Part shown: in pieces, positions 1-6,986 of the stretch
Layout: each line of letters begins with the position of its first letter
Position numbering within the stretch: the stretch's first letter is position 1
DNA from: Paenibacillus sp. NEAU-GSW1
GTDB taxonomy: Bacteria > Bacillota > Bacilli > Paenibacillales > Paenibacillaceae
Length of the DNA: 64,000 nt
Direction: 5' to 3'
NCBI RefSeq assembly: GCF_009737085.1
Contig: NZ_WOVL01000003.1
Coordinates: forward strand, 178,447 to 242,446
Notes under the pieces: model-generated
Database searches by the model: none
What the model saw: only the letters and a program-made list of their open reading frames with translations
Told to the model about the DNA's origin: nothing
Program-made: the position numbers and the translations under genes

Positions 1-386
1 CCATTCTCAAGGCTTTCAGATCTGTCTCTTCTTTACGGGAGCCAAAGTATTTCAAAACCTGGATATTCCGGATTTTGATCAACGAGTGTCATAACATTAT
101 ATCGCAACAATCAGGTTCAATTGCCTATGCGGAGGTCCCGCAGGCTACCTCTTACTCCGGCGACTACGAGAAGGTTGATCTTAGAGAGGCTGTAAACCGG
201 CTGGATGAACCGCAGCGCCTTGCGGTCATTCTTCATTATTTTGAAGACCTTCCGCTTCGTCAGGTAGCCCGGGTCCTAGATATTTCGGAAAGCGCCGTGA
301 AGATGCGTCTTTCCAGGGCGCGTGACGCCCTACAACGAACTTTACCCAGTATGTATGAAGGGAAGATGACTTATGGAAGAGTTTAA
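1..386 (+). CDS. ECF-type RNA polymerase sigma factor, 5'-truncated by window edge
   Basis: The reading frame is open from base 3, so the gene starts before the window. The visible part begins inside sigma region 2 (FKTWIFRILINECHN) and continues through region 4, with the helix-turn-helix motif ISESAVKMRLSRAR near the end. Family knowledge: ECF sigma factors direct RNA polymerase to a small regulon and are held inactive by a membrane partner. The next gene overlaps its end by 14 bases and encodes such a partner candidate (DUF4179), which implies translational coupling. A TTG at 75 could be taken for a start, but the upstream codons clearly continue the sigma fold. The regulon and inducing signal cannot be read from here. 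Confidence 0.9.
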   Translation, partial: ILKAFRSVSSLREPKYFKTWIFRILINECHNIISQQSGSIAYAEVPQATSYSGDYEKVDLREAVNRLDEPQRLAVILHYFEDLPLRQVARVLDISESAVKMRLSRARDALQRTLPSMYEGKMTYGRV

Positions 387-1452
387 CTTTAAGAAGGATT
401 TAAATATGGAGATGTCCCCGCTCGTCCGATCCCGTCTGGATGAAACCTATGCACTCCTGTCCCAGCAGGCGCAACGCACCGGCAGAAGGAAATCTTCACG
501 GTCTCGCCGACTGGCTCTAACTACGACAGCAGCTGGAATCCTAGCAGCAGGTTTGTTCATTTCCCCTTTTGTTTCTCCTGCTATGGCTAGTTCACTAAAG
601 AACATCCCTGTTATCGGCAGTATCTTCACCACGATACAAGGCGACACGGGACTTCGCATAGCCGGCGAACTTGGTCTTACTTCAACCGTCAACCGTACAG
701 TTTCCTATGAGGACGTAAATCTTGAAGTGACCGAAACACTTTATGACGGACACAGGGCCGCTTTTCTGCTGAACGTGACGGCACCAAACCTGGAGAACGG
801 AACCTATAACAATGGGAAAAAGAATATCAGACTGAGTCAAGCCGTATCGAATATAAGTCTCTCTATAGATGGCAAGCAGCAGAATGGAAAAGTCTTCTAC
901 GGGAGTGCAGGAGAAGCCCATCCGAATACATTGGTCTTTGAAGCCGTAATTGACCCTCAAGCCGCACCCAATTCCTTCGATTCCACTGTTACAATCACTC
1001 TCGACGGGATTGACCATGAGTTTACCGTGGACATTCCGTTTAAGAAAACAACCGATCAAACGGTTGAGCTAAGTCCGGGGGCCGTCACCGTTAGCGACGA
1101 CCTTGCCTTCTCTGTCTCCAAGGTTTGGGTAACGCCGATTACGACACGACTGACGACTTCCATCGCCCTTACAGATGCTGCGACGTTGACTTCTAAAGAG
1201 GAGAAGCGCTTGCTCAAAATCAGAGTAGCCATATTTGACGATCAAGGACGTCGTCTGACTCCACTGAACGGAGAAGGCGTTATTGAAGGAAACAGCCTAG
1301 TCTTCGACTACCGCTACGCTTCCCAATTAGGAACGAGCAAGTATTTTATTGCAAAGCCCTTCGTCGTCAAGGACAGTTTTGAAGAGGATGTAGAGGAAGA
1401 CCAATATTTAAAGGAATTGGAAACGAAGATCGAGCTTCCTTTTGCCAACTAA
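373..1452 (+). CDS. DUF4179 domain protein, probable membrane anti-sigma factor
   Basis: A 359-residue protein with a charged, Arg-rich cytoplasmic N-terminus (residues 1-46), one membrane segment at about 47-69, and the SLKNIPVIGSIF stretch typical of DUF4179 proteins, followed by a large beta-rich extracytoplasmic domain. It overlaps the preceding sigma factor gene by 14 bases, so the two are probably translated together. Family knowledge: DUF4179 proteins are usually encoded next to ECF sigma factors and are thought to restrain them at the membrane. That role is inferred from context. A paralogous pair lies at 57254-59159 in the opposite orientation. Confidence 0.85.
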   Translation: MEEFNFKKDLNMEMSPLVRSRLDETYALLSQQAQRTGRRKSSRSRRLALTTTAAGILAAGLFISPFVSPAMASSLKNIPVIGSIFTTIQGDTGLRIAGELGLTSTVNRTVSYEDVNLEVTETLYDGHRAAFLLNVTAPNLENGTYNNGKKNIRLSQAVSNISLSIDGKQQNGKVFYGSAGEAHPNTLVFEAVIDPQAAPNSFDSTVTITLDGIDHEFTVDIPFKKTTDQTVELSPGAVTVSDDLAFSVSKVWVTPITTRLTTSIALTDAATLTSKEEKRLLKIRVAIFDDQGRRLTPLNGEGVIEGNSLVFDYRYASQLGTSKYFIAKPFVVKDSFEEDVEEDQYLKELETKIELPFAN

Positions 1453-1463
1453 TATAGAGATAA

Positions 1464-1500
1464 CGGACTGTGAATCTCTTCTTCGCAGTCCGATTTTTTT
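1464..1500 (+). terminator. Rho-independent terminator after sigma/DUF4179 pair
   Basis: The arms CGGACTGTGAA and TTCGCAGTCCG form an 11-bp stem with one G-T pair, followed by a run of seven T. It lies 11 bases after the DUF4179 stop codon and separates that operon from the VanZ-like gene. Confidence 0.85.
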
Positions 1501-1544
1501 ATCGTTACATTTGCAGACCAACCAACAGAAGGAGAGGTTTATCG

Positions 1545-2090
1545 GTGTCTATTCAATTTACGATACAATCGTGGTATGTTTTAGTCCCTTTGTTTCTTGT
1601 TCTATTCGTTTACTTCAGTACTAAGACCTTCGCTAGCAAGACCTATTCCGTGACACGGTTTATGTTGATGCTCACGTTTACATTCTATACCCTGGCAGTT
1701 CTTCATCTGGTCTTCTTCCCGATTGAAGTAAATATCGGACAATTTGCCAACCAGACGCCGTGGTATAAGAGCATTAACTTTATCCCCGTCTTGACTATAG
1801 ATATAAAGACTTTTATCTATAACATTATGATGCTCACACCGCTTGGAATGTACCTGCCGTTATTGAGCAATAAATTCAACAGCACCTTAAGTGCAGCAAA
1901 GTTTTCTCTATGTATGAGTCTTTCCTTTGAGGCTCTGCAGTTAGTTATTCGGATTTTGCTTGGCAACGGCAGAAGTACCGATATAAATGACATCATCGCC
2001 AATACGATCGGCGGAGTAGTTGGCTTCCTAGCCTATAAACTACTTATTAAAGCGAAACCTATCAAGCTGTTGGCGGATAGAAGCCATTGA
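1545..2090 (+). CDS. VanZ-like family membrane protein
   Basis: About 181 residues with four predicted membrane segments and the pattern of VanZ-like proteins: a conserved NFIPF-like block (here SINFIPVLT), then NIMMLTPLGMYLPLL, a membrane helix containing FEALQLV, and the RSTDINDIIANTIGGVVGF signature. I place the start at the GTG at 1545 because AGAAGGAGAGG precedes it at good spacing. The longer frame from 1470 would begin inside the upstream terminator. VanZ itself gives low-level teicoplanin resistance, but most homologues have no known function. The gene ends immediately before att-like site A and shares that hairpin as its terminator. Confidence 0.8.
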   Translation: MSIQFTIQSWYVLVPLFLVLFVYFSTKTFASKTYSVTRFMLMLTFTFYTLAVLHLVFFPIEVNIGQFANQTPWYKSINFIPVLTIDIKTFIYNIMMLTPLGMYLPLLSNKFNSTLSAAKFSLCMSLSFEALQLVIRILLGNGRSTDINDIIANTIGGVVGFLAYKLLIKAKPIKLLADRSH

Positions 2091-2095
2091 AAAAA

Positions 2096-2168
2096 GCAAA
2101 AACCACATCCTCATGCGGATGTGGTTTTACATGGTGGAGGCGAGGGGATTTGCCACGCTGGCTTCTAC
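2096..2168. repeat. ssrA-derived attachment-like site A (left end of island)
   Basis: A partial copy of the 3' end of ssrA (true gene at 23914-24279) plus its terminator. It holds the hairpin AACCACATCC/GGATGTGGTT (2101-2126, loop TCATGC), the 14-bp core CATGGTGGAGGCGA (2130-2143), then nine further ssrA bases (GGGGATTTG). It next jumps about 21 bases of the real gene and matches again with CCAC-C-GGCTTCTAC. Unlike sites B-D it lacks the shared inverted repeat. It is probably the original host ssrA downstream flank displaced by insertion, or a decayed longer ssrA fragment. Confidence 0.8.
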
Positions 2169-2392
2169 CTATTCTCAACAATTTGGTCGATTTCACTCTT
2201 AAGCAATAGGTATCTATGAACATTTCTCATGATCGGAACTTTAGTTAAATTATTTTTATCCACGAATACTTTCATCTGGTCTTTGGAGAGACCGATTAAC
2301 TTACCAGCCTCCGTGACGGTTAATACAGCTACGTTGCTCGTTGCGTTAAAGTCTCTTTTTAATTTTTGGTTCCAGTCTTCAAAAACGTTCAT
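2165..2392 (-). CDS. Small helix-turn-helix protein, excisionase-like
   Basis: A 75-residue protein whose centre reads LTVTEAGKLIGLSKDQMKVFV, matching the winged helix-turn-helix of excisionase/MerR-like DNA-binding proteins, with a short basic wing after it. AGAGGAAA precedes the ATG at good spacing. The stop codon is formed by the GTAGAAG remnant of ssrA in site A, so the gene abuts the island boundary. As the only gene between sites A and B, it could be a recombination directionality factor for this class of element. That is inference. A plain transcriptional regulator is the alternative. Confidence 0.65.
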   Translation of the reverse strand: MNVFEDWNQKLKRDFNATSNVAVLTVTEAGKLIGLSKDQMKVFVDKNNLTKVPIMRNVHRYLLLKSEIDQIVENR

Positions 2393-2469
2393 TTATCGTT
2401 TCCTCTCTATTCCTCGTCGATCGGATACTTCATTATATCATGACTTCACGCAAATATCAGATAAACACA

Positions 2470-2541
2470 AAACCCAGTCCTCATGCTGACTGGGTTCTCA
2501 TAATGCAGGCGAAGCGTGGGTGTGCAAAACCACAATTCGCC
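2470..2541. repeat. ssrA-derived attachment-like site B with inverted repeat
   Basis: The hairpin AACCCAGTC/GACTGGGTT with loop region CTCATGCT (2471-2496) is followed by a degenerate core (CATAATGCAGGCGA). The core runs into the arms GGCGAAGCGTGG (2508-2519) and CCACAATTCGCC (2530-2541), separated by 10 bases; the arms pair at 10 of 12 positions. It lies 85 bases past the stop codon of the GHKL ATPase gene, so its hairpin would terminate that gene's transcript. It looks like a junction between the right end of one element and the left end of the next. Confidence 0.8.
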
Positions 2542-2625
2542 GGAGCTTGATCCTAATGATGTTTGAAGGTAAGTCGCTAATATATTGATCATTTTATTTC
2601 TAAATAGCACTGGTTTTAATCGCAG

Positions 2626-4596
2626 TTAAGCTGATTCTGTATCTTCGAGTAAATCCCCCATATATGGTTCACTTAGTACTTTCTGAACAATCGTCGTATC
2701 AGTATAACCTTTATATCGATCATCCAATTGTTCCTTGAGCCTCAGTAACCGTTGATTTGCGGTACTTACCAGTTGACCAAAGGTAGTTGCCTCGATACGA
2801 CCTCTCTCAGGATTATCACCGACTTTACGGATTCGGGTTACTTTTGAATCAATTTCATGACCTACAACAAAAGCGTTAATAAATGGCGTACCGCTTAGAT
2901 GTCCCGAATTAAGAAGATCCTCCACATAATGTCCCGCTTGATCCATCTCACTACGACCAATCGCAAAGCCGCCACGCTTTAGTTCAATAATAAGTATCCT
3001 CTTCATCTTCAACAGCGGACTTTCATCGTCAAACTCTTCTGAACAAACGGCGGACATTGTAGCGTTCTCCACGATAATAATATCAGGGCGATTACGCGCA
3101 TTATAAAAAGCATCCTTGTTCACTTTCTTCTGGAACAACTTACTCATTGCAGATGTAAGCGAAACATTGGACGTATAGTGCGGAGAATCAAATTCAGGTC
3201 CAAATAACCAACGTGCTTGTAGAACTAAAGGATGTAAGGTCTTCAGTTCATCTGTAGTAGGCTCTTTCGAAAACCTGCTCAAAGCTTCAATAACAAGCAG
3301 CCTTTTATCGATTTCATCAAGAACGACTAATGCATCTTTTACACTCCAGTCATCAAGAAGGCGATTTAATCCGTCAACATCCTCCTCGGTTAGCATAGAG
3401 AGCTTGTGAAGTAAACTGGCGCCGCTCCTCGATTTCTCAAGCTGAATAACAGCTTGAACCGCCGCTGATAGGTACTCTTGGTTGATTGTCGGCTGCTCTT
3501 CCGTTAGCTGCTCAACGAACTGGGAAACCTCAACTCTACCCAGTGCATGTAATTGGATTAACTCCGTTCGATGCTGAAATAACACCGCATGCTGCGTCTC
3601 TTGAATTCTTTCTTTCATGGATTGCTTATATAATGCCTCTATATTGGAAGCCACAATTCGATAAACACTGTCAATGATTGGTCCCCTCTTAAATGCTGAC
3701 CAATCGGGCATAACCTCATCGAATAGATCATTCGTTTTGACAACGATAGTATGGCGCTTAGCGAAGCTCGTTCTACCGTCCACTGAATAATCACCAAGTG
3801 TCCAACTCGGTTCGCCGACAAGCCGATTACCAACCCAAAAAGCTACTCCGTGTTGTCGTGCCGTCTTCGCTGTTTTCGAAGAATCAATAATCACAAGTTC
3901 AAGTGATACATTGTCACTTACAATTATCTTTCTGGAATCAATAAGCCCTTGATGCTGCATCAATTCAATTGAGGAACCATTTACAGTTACTTGAAATCTC
4001 GGGTCCTGCATGAATCTTGCTGAAAGCAACTCACGAACCACTTTCGGGTCAGGAAGATTCCTTTCCACTTTCGCTCGTAATATCGTGCCATGCCCCGGTC
4101 CCTTAATACGTTCTTCATGTATAAGTGTAAATGGCTGCGGACCGCTCATTACTGCAACAATAAACCTCGAACCAATTCCACTCTCATGAAAGGTTTCTAC
4201 AATATACTGATTTGAAAAACAAAGCATACCATGTCTGCCGACTCCATTTCTACCGAATGCTCGCCGGTACCCGGTGCCATTACCTTGAGGAAACTGTACA
4301 ATATCACCCTGGTATTTTAAGCGGTTATATCCAAGTGTCATCCATCGTTTTCTGAAGTCCTCTGGCATCAGACCTGTTCCATTATCTGCTACAATTATTT
4401 CATTTGAAAATTCACTTGGGATCGTAATGCTAACATCCGAAGCGCCAGCATCCCAAGCATTCGCTACCAACTCAGTTAAAGCAATATCTGGGGAATTAGC
4501 GAGTGCTCCTAACGTGCGCACCAAATAATCTTCTTCAAAGAGCGATCCAAATAAATAATCCAAGACAACACCGCCTAACCTGAGATATTGGTACAT
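2626..4596 (-). CDS. GHKL ATPase with C-terminal PD-(D/E)XK-like nuclease domain
   Basis: 656 residues. The N-terminal half is a Bergerat (GHKL) ATP-binding fold: N-box ELVANAWDA (residues 42-50, with E42, N46 and D49), G1 box DNGTGL (71-76) and glycine-rich lid GRNGVGRHG (115-123). A mostly helical middle (about 320-470) follows. A late segment reads RPDIII (D505) and LIIELKRGG (E538, K540), the D...ExK spacing of PD-(D/E)XK nucleases. ATPase plus nuclease in one protein, alone between two att-like sites and beside other defence genes, suggests a single-gene anti-phage system. I recognise no named system. The start is uncertain because upstream ribosome-binding sequence is weak, and a TTG 11 codons in is possible. 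Confidence 0.7.
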   Translation of the reverse strand: MYQYLRLGGVVLDYLFGSLFEEDYLVRTLGALANSPDIALTELVANAWDAGASDVSITIPSEFSNEIIVADNGTGLMPEDFRKRWMTLGYNRLKYQGDIVQFPQGNGTGYRRAFGRNGVGRHGMLCFSNQYIVETFHESGIGSRFIVAVMSGPQPFTLIHEERIKGPGHGTILRAKVERNLPDPKVVRELLSARFMQDPRFQVTVNGSSIELMQHQGLIDSRKIIVSDNVSLELVIIDSSKTAKTARQHGVAFWVGNRLVGEPSWTLGDYSVDGRTSFAKRHTIVVKTNDLFDEVMPDWSAFKRGPIIDSVYRIVASNIEALYKQSMKERIQETQHAVLFQHRTELIQLHALGRVEVSQFVEQLTEEQPTINQEYLSAAVQAVIQLEKSRSGASLLHKLSMLTEEDVDGLNRLLDDWSVKDALVVLDEIDKRLLVIEALSRFSKEPTTDELKTLHPLVLQARWLFGPEFDSPHYTSNVSLTSAMSKLFQKKVNKDAFYNARNRPDIIIVENATMSAVCSEEFDDESPLLKMKRILIIELKRGGFAIGRSEMDQAGHYVEDLLNSGHLSGTPFINAFVVGHEIDSKVTRIRKVGDNPERGRIEATTFGQLVSTANQRLLRLKEQLDDRYKGYTDTTIVQKVLSEPYMGDLLEDTESA

Positions 4597-4716
4597 CGAT
4601 GGCTCTCTTGGTTGTGTTGTTTTTAATTCGCCAAGTATTTACAAACACCTTCTGTAAGGTGCATCAACGCGCCATTATGTAATAATTCATCATATCATCT
4701 GAACCAGCATAGCAAA

Positions 4717-4788
4717 AACCCACTACCTCATGCGGTAGTGGGTTTACATGGTGGAGGCGAATCGTGGGTATGTAAAACACAATCCGCC
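4717..4788. repeat. ssrA-derived attachment-like site C with inverted repeat
   Basis: An 11-bp hairpin stem AACCCACTACC/GGTAGTGGGTT with loop TCATGC (4717-4744) is followed by the exact 14-bp core CATGGTGGAGGCGA. The arms GGCGAATCGTGG (4756-4767) and CACAATCCGCC (4778-4788) follow, with 10 bases between them. It is 65 bases downstream of the DUF5615 stop codon and would terminate that operon. The sequence after the arms also resembles that of site D for about 20 more bases (GTGCTGATTCGGATATTTG in C, GGTGATGATTCAGATGTTTG in D), showing a shared element end. Confidence 0.85.
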
Positions 4789-4852
4789 GGAGTGTGCTGA
4801 TTCGGATATTTGCAAATTCTTATGTCTATTTAAGCATGGAACAAAGAACTAG

Positions 4853-5224
4853 TCAGGGATAATACCTTATAATTGCAGATTGTTTATTATACACCCATAT
4901 AGAATTTGCAACGCTAGTTACTGTTCTGAAAAAGTTATTTAAATCCCCGCATACTTGTTCTGCATTCATCCTATTTAATTGAAATTTCAACCAGAGGAGT
5001 CCTCCATGAGTAACCCCTTCTATTCGAGGAGGAATTTGAATAATAAAATGTTTTCCATTGTGAGTTATGAGTACTCTATTCTGATTGCGTGCTATTTCAA
5101 AAACTCTCTCATCTGTAATTCCTTTTAGCCCCAATGATTGGACACTTATTACATCATGACCATCTTGCTCGAATAATTCTGCTGCTCTTAGAGTTATGTT
5201 CTCATCTAAAAATAATCTCATCAT
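4853..5224 (-). CDS. DUF5615 family PIN-like protein, possible toxin with altered active site
   Basis: 123 residues starting RLFLDENITLRAAELF, then GHDVISVQSLGLKGITDERVFEIA and RVLITHNGKHF, which is the DUF5615 (PIN/Mut7-C-like) layout. The N-terminal acidic pair D7-E8 and D38-E39 are present. The later motif, usually T-x-D-x-D-F in this family, reads THNGKHF (54-60) and so lacks both aspartates; activity may be reduced or lost. Its first codons overlap the stop of the upstream DUF433 gene, so the two are translationally coupled. Family knowledge: DUF433-DUF5615 neighbours are treated as a toxin-antitoxin pair. Confidence 0.75.
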   Translation of the reverse strand: MMRLFLDENITLRAAELFEQDGHDVISVQSLGLKGITDERVFEIARNQNRVLITHNGKHFIIQIPPRIEGVTHGGLLWLKFQLNRMNAEQVCGDLNNFFRTVTSVANSIWVYNKQSAIIRYYP

Positions 5225-5697
5225 CAGTCCTCATGAAACGGTATATCGAGTATATCAATCACAAAATTAATTGAAGACCTTATTTTTTCCTCTTCAATAC
5301 CATAATCTTCACTAATCTCAGAAATGCGCATCCCATCCCTAAGGCAAGAAACAATAAGCGAAACAGAGATTCGAGAACCAGCAACAGCAGGCATACCACC
5401 AATAACTTGCTTATTCATACTTACAGAAGGATGGTTATACGCTACTTTTTCAAAATATTCACTAGGATTCATAATGCTTCCCACCTGTTTCCATTCTTGG
5501 TGGTATCCATTATATTCAAATCTAAGTTGTTTTAGTCCCCCATTTTGAACATTTCTTACGAAAAGCTCATATTCATTAGGTTTTGAGTCACATGGTCTTT
5601 TAAATTGGCCTTTATCAGTAAACCATCTTCCTGATACCATGTCGTTCGAGTTGCATATTAGCCTATTAATTCTATCATTTAGATATACTGCTTCCAT
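5224..5697 (-). CDS. DUF433 domain protein, probable antitoxin partner
   Basis: 157 residues. The C-terminal 70 residues carry the DUF433 pattern: GGMPAVAGSRISVSLIVSCL, then DGMRISEISEDYGIEEEKIRSSINF, a helix-turn-helix-like fold. The N-terminal 85 residues are an extra region rich in aromatic and charged residues, longer than a minimal DUF433 protein, of unknown function. It lies immediately upstream of the DUF5615 gene and overlaps it by one base. The usual inference is an antitoxin that neutralises the PIN-like product and autoregulates the operon through DNA binding. No operator was identified. Confidence 0.7.
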   Translation of the reverse strand: MEAVYLNDRINRLICNSNDMVSGRWFTDKGQFKRPCDSKPNEYELFVRNVQNGGLKQLRFEYNGYHQEWKQVGSIMNPSEYFEKVAYNHPSVSMNKQVIGGMPAVAGSRISVSLIVSCLRDGMRISEISEDYGIEEEKIRSSINFVIDILDIPFHED

Positions 5698-5712
5698 TTT
5701 TATTACCCTCTT

Positions 5713-6261
5713 CTATCTATCAATTTTTTTGATAGTGTCTACAGCCTCTTCTAACACCTTTACAATTTCCTTAAGTTCTTTAGTTGAGAGCTCTAGAGCA
5801 AATCTATGATTCGAATCAGGCTTTATAGAGTCGTTATAAACAAGACTTAAGATTACACTTGTACCTATTATATAATTAGGGTCTTCCTTACTACGTTTAG
5901 TAGCAATTTCATAATCTATTTCTTCAAATGTATTTATAACACTAGTTGATCGAATCCTAGCATGCTCCAAAACATCTTCATTTTGATTCAAGAATATTTC
6001 TGAAATAATTTGGATCTTCGCTTCATCAATGTTTTTAGATGAAACACCATTAGATAAATCACGGACAACTTTAAGAATAATAAAGGCTACATCAACAAAT
6101 TCTTCCTCTGAAAATGTAGAGTCTATTTTAGGTAATTCTTCGTCTAAATCAATCGTGGGTCGAAAGTATACCTGTTCTCTCCCCCACTTAGCACCAACCT
6201 TACCATCTTTGTAAAATTGGGAGAACAGCTCAACATATCTACGAAATTGTTCTAGAGTCAT
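5713..6261 (-). CDS. Hypothetical protein, first gene of the DUF433/DUF5615 cassette
   Basis: 182 residues, acidic and mainly helical, without signal peptide or membrane segment. It begins MTLEQFRRYVELFSQFYKDG and ends with a predicted amphipathic helix (ELKEIVKVLEEAVDTIKKI). I do not recognise a family. It lies 15 bases upstream of the DUF433 gene in the same direction and is AT-rich like its neighbours, so it probably belongs to the same operon and cassette between sites C and D. It could be a third toxin-antitoxin component or an unrelated immunity or sensor protein; the sequence does not decide. Confidence 0.55.
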   Translation of the reverse strand: MTLEQFRRYVELFSQFYKDGKVGAKWGREQVYFRPTIDLDEELPKIDSTFSEEEFVDVAFIILKVVRDLSNGVSSKNIDEAKIQIISEIFLNQNEDVLEHARIRSTSVINTFEEIDYEIATKRSKEDPNYIIGTSVILSLVYNDSIKPDSNHRFALELSTKELKEIVKVLEEAVDTIKKIDR

Positions 6262-6910
6262 AGACTTTCACCTCACCTCTCACATAAACATTATCAAGTA
6301 GTTCTTCTATTATAAGTTGCCAGCATATTACAAATCAACAGTTCTCTGAAATACTTCTTAATTAAAGAAAATCCACATTATTAAGAGACCATGGACTGAC
6401 TATGACTGAAAGAGGTGACTCCTTCACTATCGAACTATTAGTAGAATAGTATCATCGCAATCAATAATAAGATAGATTCCTGCCATCTTGTCTAATGTTA
6501 GAAAATCGACCATCTCTAAACAGCAAAAACCCACTACCTCATGCGGTAGTGGATTTACATGGTGGAGGCGAACCGTGGCTATGCAAAACCACAATTCGCC
6601 GCAGGGTGATGATTCAGATGTTTGGGGAGGCGGCCTAGATCTTTTCGATACTGTTTGCCCCTCCGAATATAATTCGCTCGTCATTTTCAACAAATCTCCC
6701 TTTTGTTCTCGTCCCGAGTTCAAGAGCTTCATTTATATGCGATATAAATGCCCGTTTCCCACTTTTGTTTATTTAAAAATCCTATTACAGAAAACGTCAT
6801 CAAACAATGATCAAAGACTCTGATTGTAGTACGCAGCAAGTGTTTCTTTTCTGACAGAGTGCTTATCCTAATTGAATAATAGTATGCTTCACAAAGTAAA
6901 TAAAATACAT
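6262..6910. other. Long non-coding stretch around site D
   Basis: No convincing gene was found on either strand. It holds the likely promoter region of the leftward hypothetical/DUF433/DUF5615 operon next to 6262, then att-like site D (6528-6600). From 6601 to 6910 there is AT-rich sequence forming the left end of the large recombinase-bearing block. The open frames here are short, overlap site D and lack family features. Confidence 0.5.
6528..6600. repeat. ssrA-derived attachment-like site D with inverted repeat
   Basis: The stem AACCCACTACC/GGTAGTGGATT with loop TCATGC (6528-6555) is followed by the exact core CATGGTGGAGGCGA. The arms GGCGAACCGTGG (6567-6578) and CCACAATTCGCC (6589-6600) follow with a 10-base spacer; they pair at 10 of 12 positions. 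Joining the recombinase-side end of the island (up to 23925) to the right half of this site would rebuild a palindromic 34-bp site, as expected for a serine-recombinase attP. It therefore marks the left end of the block that carries the recombinase. Confidence 0.85.
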
Positions 6911-6939
6911 TTGAAGTTTTCGCCAGCATTTGGTATAGT
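6911..6939 (+). promoter_or_regulatory. Sigma-A-type promoter of the methylase/specificity operon
   Basis: The -35 TTGAAG (6911-6916) and -10 TATAGT (6934-6939) are separated by exactly 17 bases, 47 bases before the TTG start of the methylase gene. No operator-like repeat is evident. Confidence 0.75.
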
Positions 6940-6986
6940 TACTTATGCAAGAAATTTCGACATTTTAATACAAAGGAGTTTCTCAC

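Noticed and set aside
4853..5224. Ordinary active PIN toxin
   Set aside because: The fold fits, but the late acidic motif is missing, so I call it a possible toxin with altered active site only.
2096..6600. tRNA pseudogenes at the repeated GGTGGAGGCGA sequences
   Set aside because: The similarity extends to the ssrA terminator and core, not to a tRNA body, so they are ssrA-derived att-like sites.
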